Of a DNA stretch of 64,000 nucleotides, positions 54,155 through 62,340 are shown piece by piece. The stretch covers positions 310,001 through 374,000 of the forward strand of contig NZ_BMPB01000004.1 of the NCBI RefSeq assembly GCF_014647375.1, in the 5' to 3' direction. The number at the start of each line of letters is the position of its first letter. The first letter of the stretch is position 1. Made by a program: the position numbers and the translations under genes. The notes below the pieces were generated by a model. The model saw only the letters and a list, made by a program, of their open reading frames with translations, ran no database searches and was not told where the DNA came from. Source of the stretch: Parabacteroides faecis. GTDB lineage: Bacteria > Bacteroidota > Bacteroidia > Bacteroidales > Tannerellaceae.

Positions 54155-54256
54155 TTATTTTTCATGCCACCATCTTTGACCACTTGGAGTCATAAGCCAA
54201 ATAAAAAAAGCTATACCTATGGCACTCATTGTAATACATAAATAGACAAATCCCAT
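54155..54256 (-). CDS. 33-residue single-helix membrane protein
   Basis: A short gene with strong support from context: a GGAG Shine-Dalgarno lies 8 bases upstream of the ATG, and the start is 3 bases after the stop codon of the upstream 88-residue membrane protein. The sequence begins MGFVYLCITMSAIGIAFFIW (one membrane helix) and ends with a polar basic tail PSGQRWWHEK. Tiny genes of this kind follow similar two-helix membrane protein genes in Bacteroidales as far as I recall. Function unknown. Confidence 0.7.
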   Translation of the reverse strand: MGFVYLCITMSAIGIAFFIWLMTPSGQRWWHEK

Positions 54257-54259
54257 AAT

Positions 54260-54526
54260 TTACTCCTTTCCTTTTAAAAATAAAGCAAAACTAAAAGCAG
54301 TCAAAATAATAACAGCTATAAATCCTGATACAAAAATAATCATTTTATCAATATTAAAATTTAATATGTTCGTTAAAATGATACCGCCGAATATCAACTT
54401 GGTGAGATCGTTGATGTATTTGCTGGCTTCCAGATAGATGGCCTTCCGTGTTTTTCTACTTACTTTCGGAAGTAACTTAAATGAATCAGGCGTTTTACGC
54501 CGATGAATCGTAGTAATATTTTTCAT
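54260..54526 (-). CDS. 88-residue two-helix membrane protein (DUF6722-like)
   Basis: A basic N-terminal 35 residues (RRKTPDSFKLLPKVSRKTRKAIY) precede two membrane helices (about 41-57 LTKLIFGGIILTNILNF and 61-83 MIIFVSGFIAVIILTAFSFALF). The pattern resembles small proteins that I recall as DUF6722, but this is uncertain. Promoter at 54555-54562; followed by the tiny 33-residue gene in a coupled arrangement. Confidence 0.72.
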   Translation of the reverse strand: MKNITTIHRRKTPDSFKLLPKVSRKTRKAIYLEASKYINDLTKLIFGGIILTNILNFNIDKMIIFVSGFIAVIILTAFSFALFLKGKE

Positions 54527-54554
54527 AGCTTATTCGTTTTGTTAATGATGTTGG

Positions 54555-54562
54555 CAAATGTA
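54555..54562 (-). promoter_or_regulatory. -7 promoter element of the two-gene membrane cassette
   Basis: CAAATGTA (TACATTTG on the minus strand), 28 bases before the ATG at 54526. Confidence 0.6.
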
Positions 54563-54570
54563 TAAAAAGA

Positions 54571-54596
54571 AAGGCGGATAATCAACTATCCGCCTT
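54571..54596 (-). terminator. Hairpin after nadC
   Basis: AAGGCGGATA pairs with TATCCGCCTT around ATCAAC, 11 bases beyond the nadC stop codon. On the minus strand it is followed by TCTTTTTAT. Confidence 0.75.
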
Positions 54597-54607
54597 ATAA
54601 ATATCTC

Positions 54608-55447
54608 TTAGCAAGCCTTCAAACTCATATCGAGACTCTTGACCGAATGGGTCAGTGCCCCGACTGAAATAAAGTCTACACCACATTCTGCATAGTCGCG
54701 CAGTGTATCGAATGTGATACCGCCTGATGATTCGGTTTCGAAGCGTCCGCCGATCATTTCGACAGCTTTCTTTGTATCTTCGATATTGAAGTTATCCAGC
54801 ATGATGCGGTCGATACCTCCCACGTTCATGGCTTGTTGCAACTCGTCGAAGTTACGTACTTCAATTTCAATTTTCAGGTTCTTGCCTTTTTCTTTCAGGT
54901 AGTTCTGTGCACGGGTAATGGCCTGTTCGATGCCACCGGCAAAGTCCACATGATTGTCTTTCAGCAGGATCATATCGAATAGTCCGATACGGTGATTTAT
55001 ACCGCCGCCGATCTTAACGGCATCTTTCTCCATCATACGCATACCTGGAGTCGTCTTACGGGTATCCAATACGCGGGTTTTAGTGCCTTCCAGCGCTTTT
55101 ACATATTTGCGGGTAGTCGTTGCGATACCGCTCATGCGCTGCATAACGTTCAGCATCAGGCGTTCTGTTTGCAACAGAGACTGTACTTTTCCTTCTACAG
55201 TAAAGGCGATGTCACCTTTTTTTACTTCGGCACCATCATTGATAAAGATTGTCATTTTCAGTTCCGGGTCGAAGTCGTGGAAGATACGCTTAGCCATTTC
55301 TACGCCGGCCAGTACACCATCTTCTTTAATGATAAGCTGGCTTTTTCCCATAGCAGTATCGGGAATGCAGCATAAAGTCGTATGATCACCGTCGCCTATA
55401 TCTTCGGCAAACGCTAATTTAATTAAGTCATCAATTAATTGATCCAT
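54608..55447 (-). CDS. nadC: Nicotinate-nucleotide pyrophosphorylase (carboxylating)
   Basis: 279 residues. Converts quinolinate and PRPP to nicotinate mononucleotide in NAD synthesis. Signatures: AFAEDIGDGDHTT, TERLMLNVMQRMSGIATTT, VLDTRKTTPGMRMMEKDAVKIGGGINHRIGLFDMILLKDNHV, and the C-terminal ESSGGITFDTLRDYAECGVDFISVGALTHS. It starts 3 bases after the DUF4783 gene, so both are on one transcript. Confidence 0.97.
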   Translation of the reverse strand: MDQLIDDLIKLAFAEDIGDGDHTTLCCIPDTAMGKSQLIIKEDGVLAGVEMAKRIFHDFDPELKMTIFINDGAEVKKGDIAFTVEGKVQSLLQTERLMLNVMQRMSGIATTTRKYVKALEGTKTRVLDTRKTTPGMRMMEKDAVKIGGGINHRIGLFDMILLKDNHVDFAGGIEQAITRAQNYLKEKGKNLKIEIEVRNFDELQQAMNVGGIDRIMLDNFNIEDTKKAVEMIGGRFETESSGGITFDTLRDYAECGVDFISVGALTHSVKSLDMSLKAC

Positions 55448-55450
55448 TTG

Positions 55451-55822
55451 TTATTCTATTCTGATTGATTGTATAATCGCTTTGTCGCCGTCGGCACGGT
55501 AAGTAATGTTTACACGATATTCACCCGAAGCGGTCGGAAGTTTGCCGACAAAGAATCCGGCATCTTTTTTATCTGCATGGTGTACCACCGAGAATCCGGT
55601 CGGTTTGTTGTTCCCGAAGAAAGTAGACAGCATTTTGACGGCTTCGCTTCCGCTGCACTTTTTAGATGAACCGGGGAGAGCCATATCTACTTCCTGATCC
55701 ATAGCTCCGGTCAGTGTAGTGGCATTTCCACTTTTGAAGGCGTTCGATATAGGGTTAATATCGGTTGCCATGACGCTCAAAAATGAGAATACCAATGCCA
55801 ATGTAAGTAATAATCGTTTCAT
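55451..55822 (-). CDS. DUF4783 family secreted protein
   Basis: 123 residues. Signal peptide MKRLLLTLALVFSFLSVMA, then NPISNAFKSGNATTLTGAMDQEVDMALPGSSKKCSGSEAVKMLSTFFGNNKPTGFSVVHHA, the DUF4783 pattern of an NTF2/SnoaL-like cone fold. Function unknown; genomic link to nadC (3-base gap) appears to be about transcription, not pathway. Confidence 0.87.
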   Translation of the reverse strand: MKRLLLTLALVFSFLSVMATDINPISNAFKSGNATTLTGAMDQEVDMALPGSSKKCSGSEAVKMLSTFFGNNKPTGFSVVHHADKKDAGFFVGKLPTASGEYRVNITYRADGDKAIIQSIRIE

Positions 55823-55855
55823 AAGCTATCTCCTCTTTTTGTGAGTATTATCGCA

Positions 55856-55863
55856 CAAAGGTA
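55856..55863 (-). promoter_or_regulatory. -7 promoter element of DUF4783-nadC
   Basis: CAAAGGTA (TACCTTTG on the minus strand), 33 bases before the start at 55822. Confidence 0.6.
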
Positions 55864-55911
55864 TGTATTTTTCCTGTAAATTAGCGCCTTCAACACTTAA
55901 AATGTAAATAA

Positions 55912-56385
55912 ATGAAAATTGCGCTGGTCGTAATAGGTAAGACCGATGCCGGTTATTTTGTAGAGGCAATCAATGAGTATAAGAATCGTTTGGTTCATTA
56001 TATCCCTTTTGAACTGGAAGTTATTCCTGATATAAAGAACGTAAAAAATATGTCTGAGACCCAACAGAAGGAGAAAGAGGGAGAGTTGATATTGAAAACA
56101 TTACAATCCGGGGATTATCTGGTTCTGCTGGATGAGAAAGGGAAGGAGTTTACTTCCATGCAATTTTCTACTTATATAGAAAAGAAAATGCATACGGTGC
56201 CGAAGCGGTTGGTGTTCGTTGTGGGAGGGCCTTATGGCTTTAGTGAGGCTGTTTATAAGGCCGCTTCGGAAAAGATTTCATTGAGTAAGATGACTTTCTC
56301 GCATCAAATGATCCGCCTGATCTTTATCGAACAGATTTATCGGGCGATGACTATTCTGAATAATGAACCCTATCATCATGAATAG
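55912..56385 (+). CDS. rlmH: 23S rRNA (pseudouridine1915-N3)-methyltransferase
   Basis: 157 residues, the family's usual length. SPOUT methyltransferase: KIALVVIGKTDAGYFVEAINEY, LLDEKGKEFTSMQFSTYIE, VFVVGGPYGFSE and the C-terminal SKMTFSHQMIRLIFIEQIYRAMTILNNEPYHHE, the part that reaches the ribosome site. Its stop codon is the first base pair of a perfect 30-bp inverted repeat. Confidence 0.96.
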   Translation: MKIALVVIGKTDAGYFVEAINEYKNRLVHYIPFELEVIPDIKNVKNMSETQQKEKEGELILKTLQSGDYLVLLDEKGKEFTSMQFSTYIEKKMHTVPKRLVFVVGGPYGFSEAVYKAASEKISLSKMTFSHQMIRLIFIEQIYRAMTILNNEPYHHE

Positions 56386-56468
56386 TTGACAGTTGACAAG
56401 TGACAGTTGACAGTTTGGGGTTCGATTGCGAAGCTTATCTGTCAACTGTCACTTGTCAACTGTCAACT
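56384..56468. repeat. Perfect 30-bp inverted repeat of iterated AGTTGAC words
   Basis: 56384-56413 and 56439-56468 are exact reverse complements around a 25-base loop. The arm repeats the word AGTTGAC three times with one AGTGAC variant. It fills the gap between convergent rlmH and aroC and includes the last two bases of the rlmH stop codon. Confidence 0.92.
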
Positions 56469-56471
56469 GTT

Positions 56472-57542
56472 TTACTCTCTGGTTTTTTGGAGCAGCAAAT
56501 AATCCAGTATGGTCATCGCTGCCATCGATTCGACAATCGGTACGGCACGCGGAAGAACGCATGGGTCATGGCGTCCGCGGGCTTTCAGGACGGTTTCTTC
56601 TCCATCCATATTGACAGTTTCCTGTTCCATCAGTATCGTTGCAACCGATTTGAAGGCAACACGGAAATAAATATCCTGTCCGTTGGAGATTCCTCCCTGG
56701 ATACCTCCCGAATGATTGGTGTGGGTATTGATATGGCCGTTATCATTGAAGAAACGGTCATTACGTTCGGAACCGCGATATAATGCGGCTTCGAAGCCGT
56801 CGCCATACTCAAAACCTTTGACGGCGTTGATCGTCAGCATCGCATGTCCGAGTGCCGCATGTAACTTATGGAAGACCGGTTCTCCGAGTCCGACAGGCGT
56901 CCCTTTTATTACACAGGTGATCACTCCGCCGATCGTGTCCCCTTTTGATTTGACTTCTGCGATAAGCTTTTCCATTTCGGCCGCTTTATCCGGGTCCGGA
57001 CATCTTACATCACTTTCTTCTGTCAGGTTCAGATCGTAATTTTTATATGATCCTTCCAGTTTGATAGGACCGACCTGCGAAGTATAAGCCTGAATATGAA
57101 TTCCTTTTTGACGTAAAGCCAGTTTGGCAATAGCTCCGGCAACACACCGGGCGATAGTTTCACGAGCAGATGAACGGCCGCCGCCACGAGGATCACGAAT
57201 GCCATATTTTGTCTGATAAGTATAATCGGCATGCGAAGGACGGTAGACCGTCTTCATATTATCATAATCGGATGAATGCTGGTTTTTGTTCCAAATGATA
57301 AAACCGATCGGTGTACCGGTTGTTTTTCCTTCATAGATCCCTGAAAGAAATTGAACTTCGTCATCCTCTTTACGTGGCGTCGTAATCCTTGACTGACCCG
57401 GTTTACGACGATTTAATTCTTGCTGTATGAAAGCTGTGTCCAATTCGATACCAGCCGGGCATCCGTCTATAACACCTCCGATTCCCGGGCCATGTGATTC
57501 TCCGAAGGAAGTTAGCCTATATATGTTTCCGAATGTATTCAT
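56472..57542 (-). CDS. aroC: Chorismate synthase
   Basis: 356 residues. Last step of the shikimate pathway, FMN dependent. Signatures: [62 protein letters not shown], and [15 protein letters not shown] plus [20 protein letters not shown]. All three Prosite-type motifs are intact. Confidence 0.97.
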   Translation of the reverse strand: MNTFGNIYRLTSFGESHGPGIGGVIDGCPAGIELDTAFIQQELNRRKPGQSRITTPRKEDDEVQFLSGIYEGKTTGTPIGFIIWNKNQHSSDYDNMKTVYRPSHADYTYQTKYGIRDPRGGGRSSARETIARCVAGAIAKLALRQKGIHIQAYTSQVGPIKLEGSYKNYDLNLTEESDVRCPDPDKAAEMEKLIAEVKSKGDTIGGVITCVIKGTPVGLGEPVFHKLHAALGHAMLTINAVKGFEYGDGFEAALYRGSERNDRFFNDNGHINTHTNHSGGIQGGISNGQDIYFRVAFKSVATILMEQETVNMDGEETVLKARGRHDPCVLPRAVPIVESMAAMTILDYLLLQKTRE

Positions 57543-57587
57543 ATCTTATAAATGAAATAGGGGATTAAGAATAATATGGCTTAAAAA

Positions 57588-57634
57588 CAGAATGAGGAAT
57601 GCAGAATCTCTTTCATTCTTCATTCCTCATTCTG
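57588..57634. repeat. 20-bp inverted repeat of GAATG-type words
   Basis: CAGAATGAGGAATGCAGAAT pairs with 57615-57634 with one mismatch, 7-base loop. The word GAATG occurs twice per arm. It lies beyond the PPIase 3' end and may act as its terminator (A/T runs on both sides). Confidence 0.8.
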
Positions 57635-57650
57635 CTTTTTTATTTTATAA

Positions 57651-58229
57651 TTAGTGGCAGCTGCCGCATCCGCAACCACCTTCGTGATCGTGATCTCCGC
57701 AATCGCTTCCGCAGTCGTCGCATCCGCAACCACATCCACCGGCGGGAGCTGATAATGCTGCGATTTCTTCAGCTGTCGGTTCGTGAACATCGATCACTTC
57801 ACCGCTGAAGTGCAGAGTTTCGCCAGCCAACGGATGGTTGAAGTCCATCACAACAACATCGTCTTTCACTTCCAGAACAGAACCGTTCAGACGGTTACCG
57901 TTTGAATCCATCATAGGAACGGTGTTACCTTCTTTGATAACCTCTGAGTCGAATTTTCCTTCTACTTCAAAGATGTTTTTCGGCAGATCTAATACATGAT
58001 CTTCCACATATTCTCCGTATGCGTCAGCCGGAGCGATAGAGAAGTCGAACTTGTTGCCTACTTCCAGGCCTTTCAAAGCATCTTCGAAAGCCGGGAGCAT
58101 AGCACCTGTTCCGAAAATGAATTTCAAAGGAGTTTCAGGCACTGCTCTTTCCATCAACTCACGCTCTTCACCTTCTCCTACGTTCAGGTCGTATGTAACC
58201 GCAACGAACTTATTTGCTGTAATTTTCAT
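57651..58229 (-). CDS. slyD: SlyD-type FKBP peptidyl-prolyl isomerase with metal-binding tail
   Basis: 192 residues from MKITANKFVAVTYDLNVG; a 12-codon upstream extension is rejected. FKBP domain with the SlyD insert-in-flap (IF) arrangement: FIFGTGAMLPAFEDALKGLEVGNKFDFSIAPADAYGEY ... GNRLNGSVLEVKDDVVVMDFNHPLAGETLHFSGEVIDV. The C-terminus is rich in Cys, His, Asp and Gly (GGCGCGCDDCGSDCGDHDHE), as in nickel-binding SlyD. Chaperone and metal storage role likely. Promoter at 58263-58270. Confidence 0.93.
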   Translation of the reverse strand: MKITANKFVAVTYDLNVGEGEERELMERAVPETPLKFIFGTGAMLPAFEDALKGLEVGNKFDFSIAPADAYGEYVEDHVLDLPKNIFEVEGKFDSEVIKEGNTVPMMDSNGNRLNGSVLEVKDDVVVMDFNHPLAGETLHFSGEVIDVHEPTAEEIAALSAPAGGCGCGCDDCGSDCGDHDHEGGCGCGSCH

Positions 58230-58262
58230 TTTTAAATGTATTTGTAATAAATAAAACGAGGA

Positions 58263-58270
58263 CAAATTTA
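58263..58270 (-). promoter_or_regulatory. -7 promoter element of the SlyD-like gene
   Basis: CAAATTTA (TAAATTTG on the minus strand), 33 bases before the start at 58229. Confidence 0.55.
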
Positions 58271-58342
58271 CGTATAATTTCCGACTTATCAGGTTATTCT
58301 TTTAAAAATAAAGATATGTAATGTTTTCAGGCAGAATATAGT

Positions 58343-58350
58343 TATCTTTG
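58343..58350 (+). promoter_or_regulatory. -7 promoter element of the sulfatase-like gene
   Basis: TATCTTTG, 80 bases before the ATG at 58431. Confidence 0.5.
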
Positions 58351-58430
58351 TCGGCTGAATAAATAAAAGATTTTGTACTTATTCTATTGTTACAGTATTT
58401 GTCGATAGGTTAATAAAGTCGTGTTTGCTA

Positions 58431-60299
58431 ATGTGGTTTTCTAAAGGGATAAATTTTTTCTTTCCGAACGGAACGGAGAGCAGAAAATTGATAGGTCTGT
58501 TTTTTGTTTTTTTGTTTTTGAAATTTATGTGGTTTAATTTGCTTTGGTGCATGTTATCCACATTTACGCCATTCTCAAAGGTTGAAACTTATCTGGATAC
58601 TATTCTGGTTTCCTTGTTCTTATTATTGCCTCTGGTTTGTTTTCGTGCCGTAAAGACAACATGGGTTATATTTTTCATACTCGATGGTTTGTTTATTTCA
58701 AACCTGATGTATTTTCGTACCTATTTTACAGCAATACCATTGGATAGCTATCTTTTGGTCGGTAATTTATCTGATTTTGCCAGTAGTGTATTGGATTCCT
58801 GGAGAATGGTGGATTTGTTTTTCCCTTTATCTACAGTTGCAGCAGGAGTTTTGTGGTGGCGTAATTTCTATCGGAAGCCGGAGAATAAAACGGTTGAACA
58901 ACCTAAGAGAGGGCGGACCTTTGTTCGTTATATTGCTTTGGTCTGTTTGATCGCTTTGGTTCCTGCCATTCGTCTCTGGAGTCAGAACGGGTTCAAGGTT
59001 GCCTATGAAAGATTGCAGGATGCATATTTGCACACCTGTAATATACCGATGTACACGATATTCGGTTCTCTTTATTATGATTATACCTGCGACCATATAG
59101 TCTATACGGAGGAGATAAAAGACCGCATCGATTCCTGGCTAGCCAGGAAAACGGATTTACAATCCGTTTTCCCTCAAGTATATAGTAAAGATAACTGTAT
59201 TATTATCCTGGCCGAATCGTTGGAAAGTTGGGTCTTGGAGAAAACGGTCGAAGGGCAGGAGATCACTCCGAATCTGAATAAAATACTAAGGGATTCCTCG
59301 GTTATTTATGCACCTCATGTTTTATCGCAGGTAAAGGGAGGGCGTTCTATCGATGCCCAGTTGTTAATGGGCACAGGGCTTTTGCCTATTCAATCAGGCC
59401 CTTACAGTATTAAATTTCCGGAGTCATATTATCCTTCTGTCGTTAAGGCATTTAAAGGGAAACATAAGAATGCCAAAGCATACAGCCTGACTATCGATAA
59501 ACCGATGGTGTGGAATCAATGTATAATAGCTCCGGTTTTAGGTTTTGACAGTCTGGTTTCGAAAACCTGTTTTATACAAGAAGAACCGGTCGGTTCACGT
59601 AAGCAGGTTGGCGACCGTGCTTTTCTGCGCCAGTGCCTGGAAAAAATGAAGAATAATGAAGTTTGGGATGATTCCGGAAATACATTTTTACAATGCATTA
59701 CTTATTCCGGGCACAATCCTTTTATTTTACCGGATTCTTTGAAGAGAGTTTCTTTTTCGCCGGACATTCCCGAGGTTCTGAATAATTATATGACCATGGC
59801 CAATTATACGGACCGGGCAATCGGGGAATTTATATCCAGGATTAAAGCGGATAAGCGTTTTGATAATACATTGGTCATGATCATGGGTGACCATGAGGCT
59901 TTGGGTACTGTGAGAAAAGAATTATGCAATGATCCGGTGGGAAAGAATATCGTATCGGATAAAGCATTTGTTCCGCTTATAATTTTGAATGCACCCTTTA
60001 ATATGTATTATGGCAAAGTAATGGGACAGGTGGATGTGTATCCGACATTGCTTGATCTATTGGGGCTGAATGATTATTGGTGGAAAGGATTGGGAGAAAG
60101 TATCTTTAATCCGCAGAAGCCTGATTTTGACGTGGATCCTCAGTTGAATATCGTGGGAGATACTGCCGGTGTTCCGGAAGAGACGATCCGTATGCTTAAA
60201 AAATCCTGGGAGATTTCAGACTTGATCATCCGCTATGATTATCTGGGGCATAAGCTGAATGTAAAAGAAGAACCGGCAAAAGTAGTAGGCATGAAATAA
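58431..60299 (+). CDS. LTA synthase-like membrane sulfatase/phosphoglycerol transferase
   Basis: 622 residues from ATG 58431 (a TTG two codons upstream is unlikely). Five N-terminal membrane helices (LIGLFFVFLFLKFMWFNLLW, ILVSLFLLLPLVCF, WVIFFILDGLFISNLMYF, FFPLSTVAAGVLWW, YIALVCLIALVPAIRLW), then an alkaline phosphatase-type domain with NCIIILAESLESWVL (metal Glu), QVKGGRSIDAQLLMGTGLL (region of the nucleophile), TYSGHNPF and VMIMGDHEALG (Asp-His). Likely transfers a phosphoglycerol or phosphoethanolamine group to an envelope glycan or lipid. Convergent with the aminotransferase gene. Confidence 0.9.
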   Translation: MWFSKGINFFFPNGTESRKLIGLFFVFLFLKFMWFNLLWCMLSTFTPFSKVETYLDTILVSLFLLLPLVCFRAVKTTWVIFFILDGLFISNLMYFRTYFTAIPLDSYLLVGNLSDFASSVLDSWRMVDLFFPLSTVAAGVLWWRNFYRKPENKTVEQPKRGRTFVRYIALVCLIALVPAIRLWSQNGFKVAYERLQDAYLHTCNIPMYTIFGSLYYDYTCDHIVYTEEIKDRIDSWLARKTDLQSVFPQVYSKDNCIIILAESLESWVLEKTVEGQEITPNLNKILRDSSVIYAPHVLSQVKGGRSIDAQLLMGTGLLPIQSGPYSIKFPESYYPSVVKAFKGKHKNAKAYSLTIDKPMVWNQCIIAPVLGFDSLVSKTCFIQEEPVGSRKQVGDRAFLRQCLEKMKNNEVWDDSGNTFLQCITYSGHNPFILPDSLKRVSFSPDIPEVLNNYMTMANYTDRAIGEFISRIKADKRFDNTLVMIMGDHEALGTVRKELCNDPVGKNIVSDKAFVPLIILNAPFNMYYGKVMGQVDVYPTLLDLLGLNDYWWKGLGESIFNPQKPDFDVDPQLNIVGDTAGVPEETIRMLKKSWEISDLIIRYDYLGHKLNVKEEPAKVVGMK

Positions 60300-60305
60300 T
60301 AAAAA

Positions 60306-60453
60306 TGAGACTGTCAAAAACACTATTACCGAACGCAGAATACGCAGAATACGCAGACGCTCGCAGACTTTTTATTTTCTTTAAAACAATATATTATCAG
60401 CGCTCTGTCTGCGTCATCTGCGTTCTTTAATATTGAGTTTTGACACATTCTCA
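60306..60453. repeat. Large compound inverted repeat of iterated ACGCAGA words
   Basis: The inner arms GAACGCAGAATACGCAGAAT.. (60331-60360) and ..CTGTCTGCGTCATCTGCGTTC (60400-60425) pair with small bulges; the outer arms TGAGACTGTCAAAA and TTTTGACACATTCTCA also pair. The word ATACGCAGA is iterated. It fills the gap between two convergent genes. Confidence 0.85.
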
Positions 60454-60462
60454 ATAGTTACT

Positions 60463-61638
60463 TTATTTCTTGTCGATCGCTTTCTTAAGAGCATTCAGCG
60501 CTTTGTCCAGCACGGAACGCGGACAACCCACATTCAGACGCATATAACCTTCACCGCCCGGGCCGAACATACTTCCGTCGTTTAACAGAATACCCGCTTT
60601 ATCCAGGAATAGATGGACAAGGTCTTCCTGGCTCAGTTTCAGGTCGCGGCAATCCAGCCAGACAAGAAATGAAGCTTGCGGAGGATATACTTTTATCTTC
60701 GGTAGTTTGGTTTTGAAGAATTCATCCACGAAACGGACGTTCTCCATCACATACATGCGCATTTGCTGTAGCCACTCGGCACCATAAGTATAAGCCGCTT
60801 CGGTTGCCGTATAAGCAAAGATCGTTCCGTCACCTAATTCTCCGGCTTCCAGAAACTCATAAAATTCCTTCCTGATCTTTTCATTGGGAACAATAGAGTA
60901 AGACGTTACGATTCCTGCGATATTGAAAGTCTTGCTTGGAGCCATAAAGGTAATACTGCAATTAGCTGCAGTATCCGAAACAGTGGCAAAAGGATGATGT
61001 GTGAATTGCGGATAAGCCATTTCTGCATGTATCTCGTCCGAAATGACCAATATGTTATGTTTGGCACAAATATCCGCCAGTTTAACCAATGTGTCTTTTT
61101 TCCAAACGATACCGCCCGGATTGTGAGGGTTGCAGAGGATCAGAATTTTACATTGTTCATCGATCACTGATTCCAGTTGTTCGAAATCCATTTCATAAAC
61201 GCCGTTCACCAGTTTGAGCGGATTATTGACCACCTCGCGTTTCATACTTTCCGGTACGATGCGGAAAGGGTGATATACAGGAGGTTGAATAATCACTTTA
61301 TCGCCGGGTTTGGTAAAGCATTGGATAACAAAACCGATCCCTTTAACGATCCCCGGAATATAGCTAAGCCATTCCCGTTTGATCTTCCATTTTTGTTTAT
61401 AGTCTACCCATTCGATAATACTGTTATAGTAAGAATCTGAGCCGAAGGTGTAACCGAATATCTCATGTTCGCAACGTTTCCTGATTGCGTTGACAATGAA
61501 GTCCGGGGTACGAAAATCCATATCGGCAACCCAGAGAGGAGTAAGATCCCCGTTGCCGTACCGCTCTTTTAGCGCATCGTATTTGACGCAATTGGTGCCG
61601 CGGCGTTCAATTACTTCATCAAAGTTGTATTGCTTCAT
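60463..61638 (-). CDS. MalY/PatB-family PLP-dependent cystathionine beta-lyase/aminotransferase
   Basis: 391 residues. Fold type I PLP enzyme: MKQYNFDEVIERRGTNCVKYD, TPLWVADMDFRTPDFIVNAI (diagnostic for MalY/PatB), ILCNPHNPGGIVWKKD, VISDEIHAEMAYP and APSKTFNIAGIVTSY with the PLP lysine, and MRLNVGCPRSVLDKAL. Such enzymes cleave C-S bonds (cystathionine, cysteine). Promoter at 61688-61695. Confidence 0.94.
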   Translation of the reverse strand: MKQYNFDEVIERRGTNCVKYDALKERYGNGDLTPLWVADMDFRTPDFIVNAIRKRCEHEIFGYTFGSDSYYNSIIEWVDYKQKWKIKREWLSYIPGIVKGIGFVIQCFTKPGDKVIIQPPVYHPFRIVPESMKREVVNNPLKLVNGVYEMDFEQLESVIDEQCKILILCNPHNPGGIVWKKDTLVKLADICAKHNILVISDEIHAEMAYPQFTHHPFATVSDTAANCSITFMAPSKTFNIAGIVTSYSIVPNEKIRKEFYEFLEAGELGDGTIFAYTATEAAYTYGAEWLQQMRMYVMENVRFVDEFFKTKLPKIKVYPPQASFLVWLDCRDLKLSQEDLVHLFLDKAGILLNDGSMFGPGGEGYMRLNVGCPRSVLDKALNALKKAIDKK

Positions 61639-61687
61639 TTTTATATTAGTTCAGTCAGTTTTTAGTTTTCAGGTCGATTGATCGGGT

Positions 61688-61695
61688 CAAAGATA
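61688..61695 (-). promoter_or_regulatory. -7 promoter element of the MalY/PatB gene
   Basis: CAAAGATA (TATCTTTG on the minus strand), about 49 bases before the start codon. Confidence 0.5.
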
Positions 61696-61761
61696 CAAAT
61701 TATTTTATCTGATTCTTTTTATTTTGATTTTTCTGATATTTTTCGCTACTTCGCATTAGTT

Positions 61762-62319
61762 ATGGAATTACCCGAGGAGAGACATATTTTAGAGGAGATC
61801 GCTGCAGGAGACGTAAAAGCTTTCGAACGGCTTTTTATTTGTCACCAACCTCGGTTGGTGAACTTCCTTGTCGGCTTGACGCACGACAAGGAAATCAGTC
61901 GTGACATCGCTCAGGATTTGTTTCTTTCGTTATGGAAAGACCGTGAAAAATTGAAGGAAGTACATTCCTTTTCCTCTTATCTTTTCCAGATGGCTCGTTT
62001 TACTGTGTACGATTATTTCGACCGTCTTGCCGTTTCAGAGAAGTATACGAATGAATTTTTGTTGGAAGCTTCCATCTCGCAATCGGATGAGGAAGCCATA
62101 TTTGCACGCGAACTGCAAAACCTTATCAACCGGACTGTCGAACAAATGTCTCCGCAACGAAAGCTGATTTATAAGATGAGCCGTGAGCAGGGTCTGTCAA
62201 ATGATGAGATCGCCACCCGTTTGGGTATTAGTAAACGTACAGTCGAAAACCATTTGACTGCCGCCCTGTCCATTCTTCGTAAGGTTCTTTATCTTTTTTT
62301 GTTTACTTGTTTGGGCTGA
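61762..62319 (+). CDS. ECF sigma factor (Bacteroides expansion family 1 type)
   Basis: 185 residues from ATG 61762 (MELPEERHILEEIAAGDVKAFERLF); an upstream frame opening at 61678 adds 28 unlikely residues that would overlap the divergent promoter. Region 2 (CHQPRLVNFLVGLTHDKEISRDIAQDLFLSLWKDREKL, FSSYLFQMARFTVYDYF) and region 4 (MSPQRKLIYKMSREQGLSNDEIATRLGISKRTVENHLTAALSILRKVL) are complete. It pairs with the FecR-type anti-sigma and the STN-domain receptor that follow, i.e. a trans-envelope signalling unit for nutrient uptake. Confidence 0.93.
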   Translation: MELPEERHILEEIAAGDVKAFERLFICHQPRLVNFLVGLTHDKEISRDIAQDLFLSLWKDREKLKEVHSFSSYLFQMARFTVYDYFDRLAVSEKYTNEFLLEASISQSDEEAIFARELQNLINRTVEQMSPQRKLIYKMSREQGLSNDEIATRLGISKRTVENHLTAALSILRKVLYLFLFTCLG

Positions 62320-62340
62320 ACACTGTCGTTTTCCAAAAGT

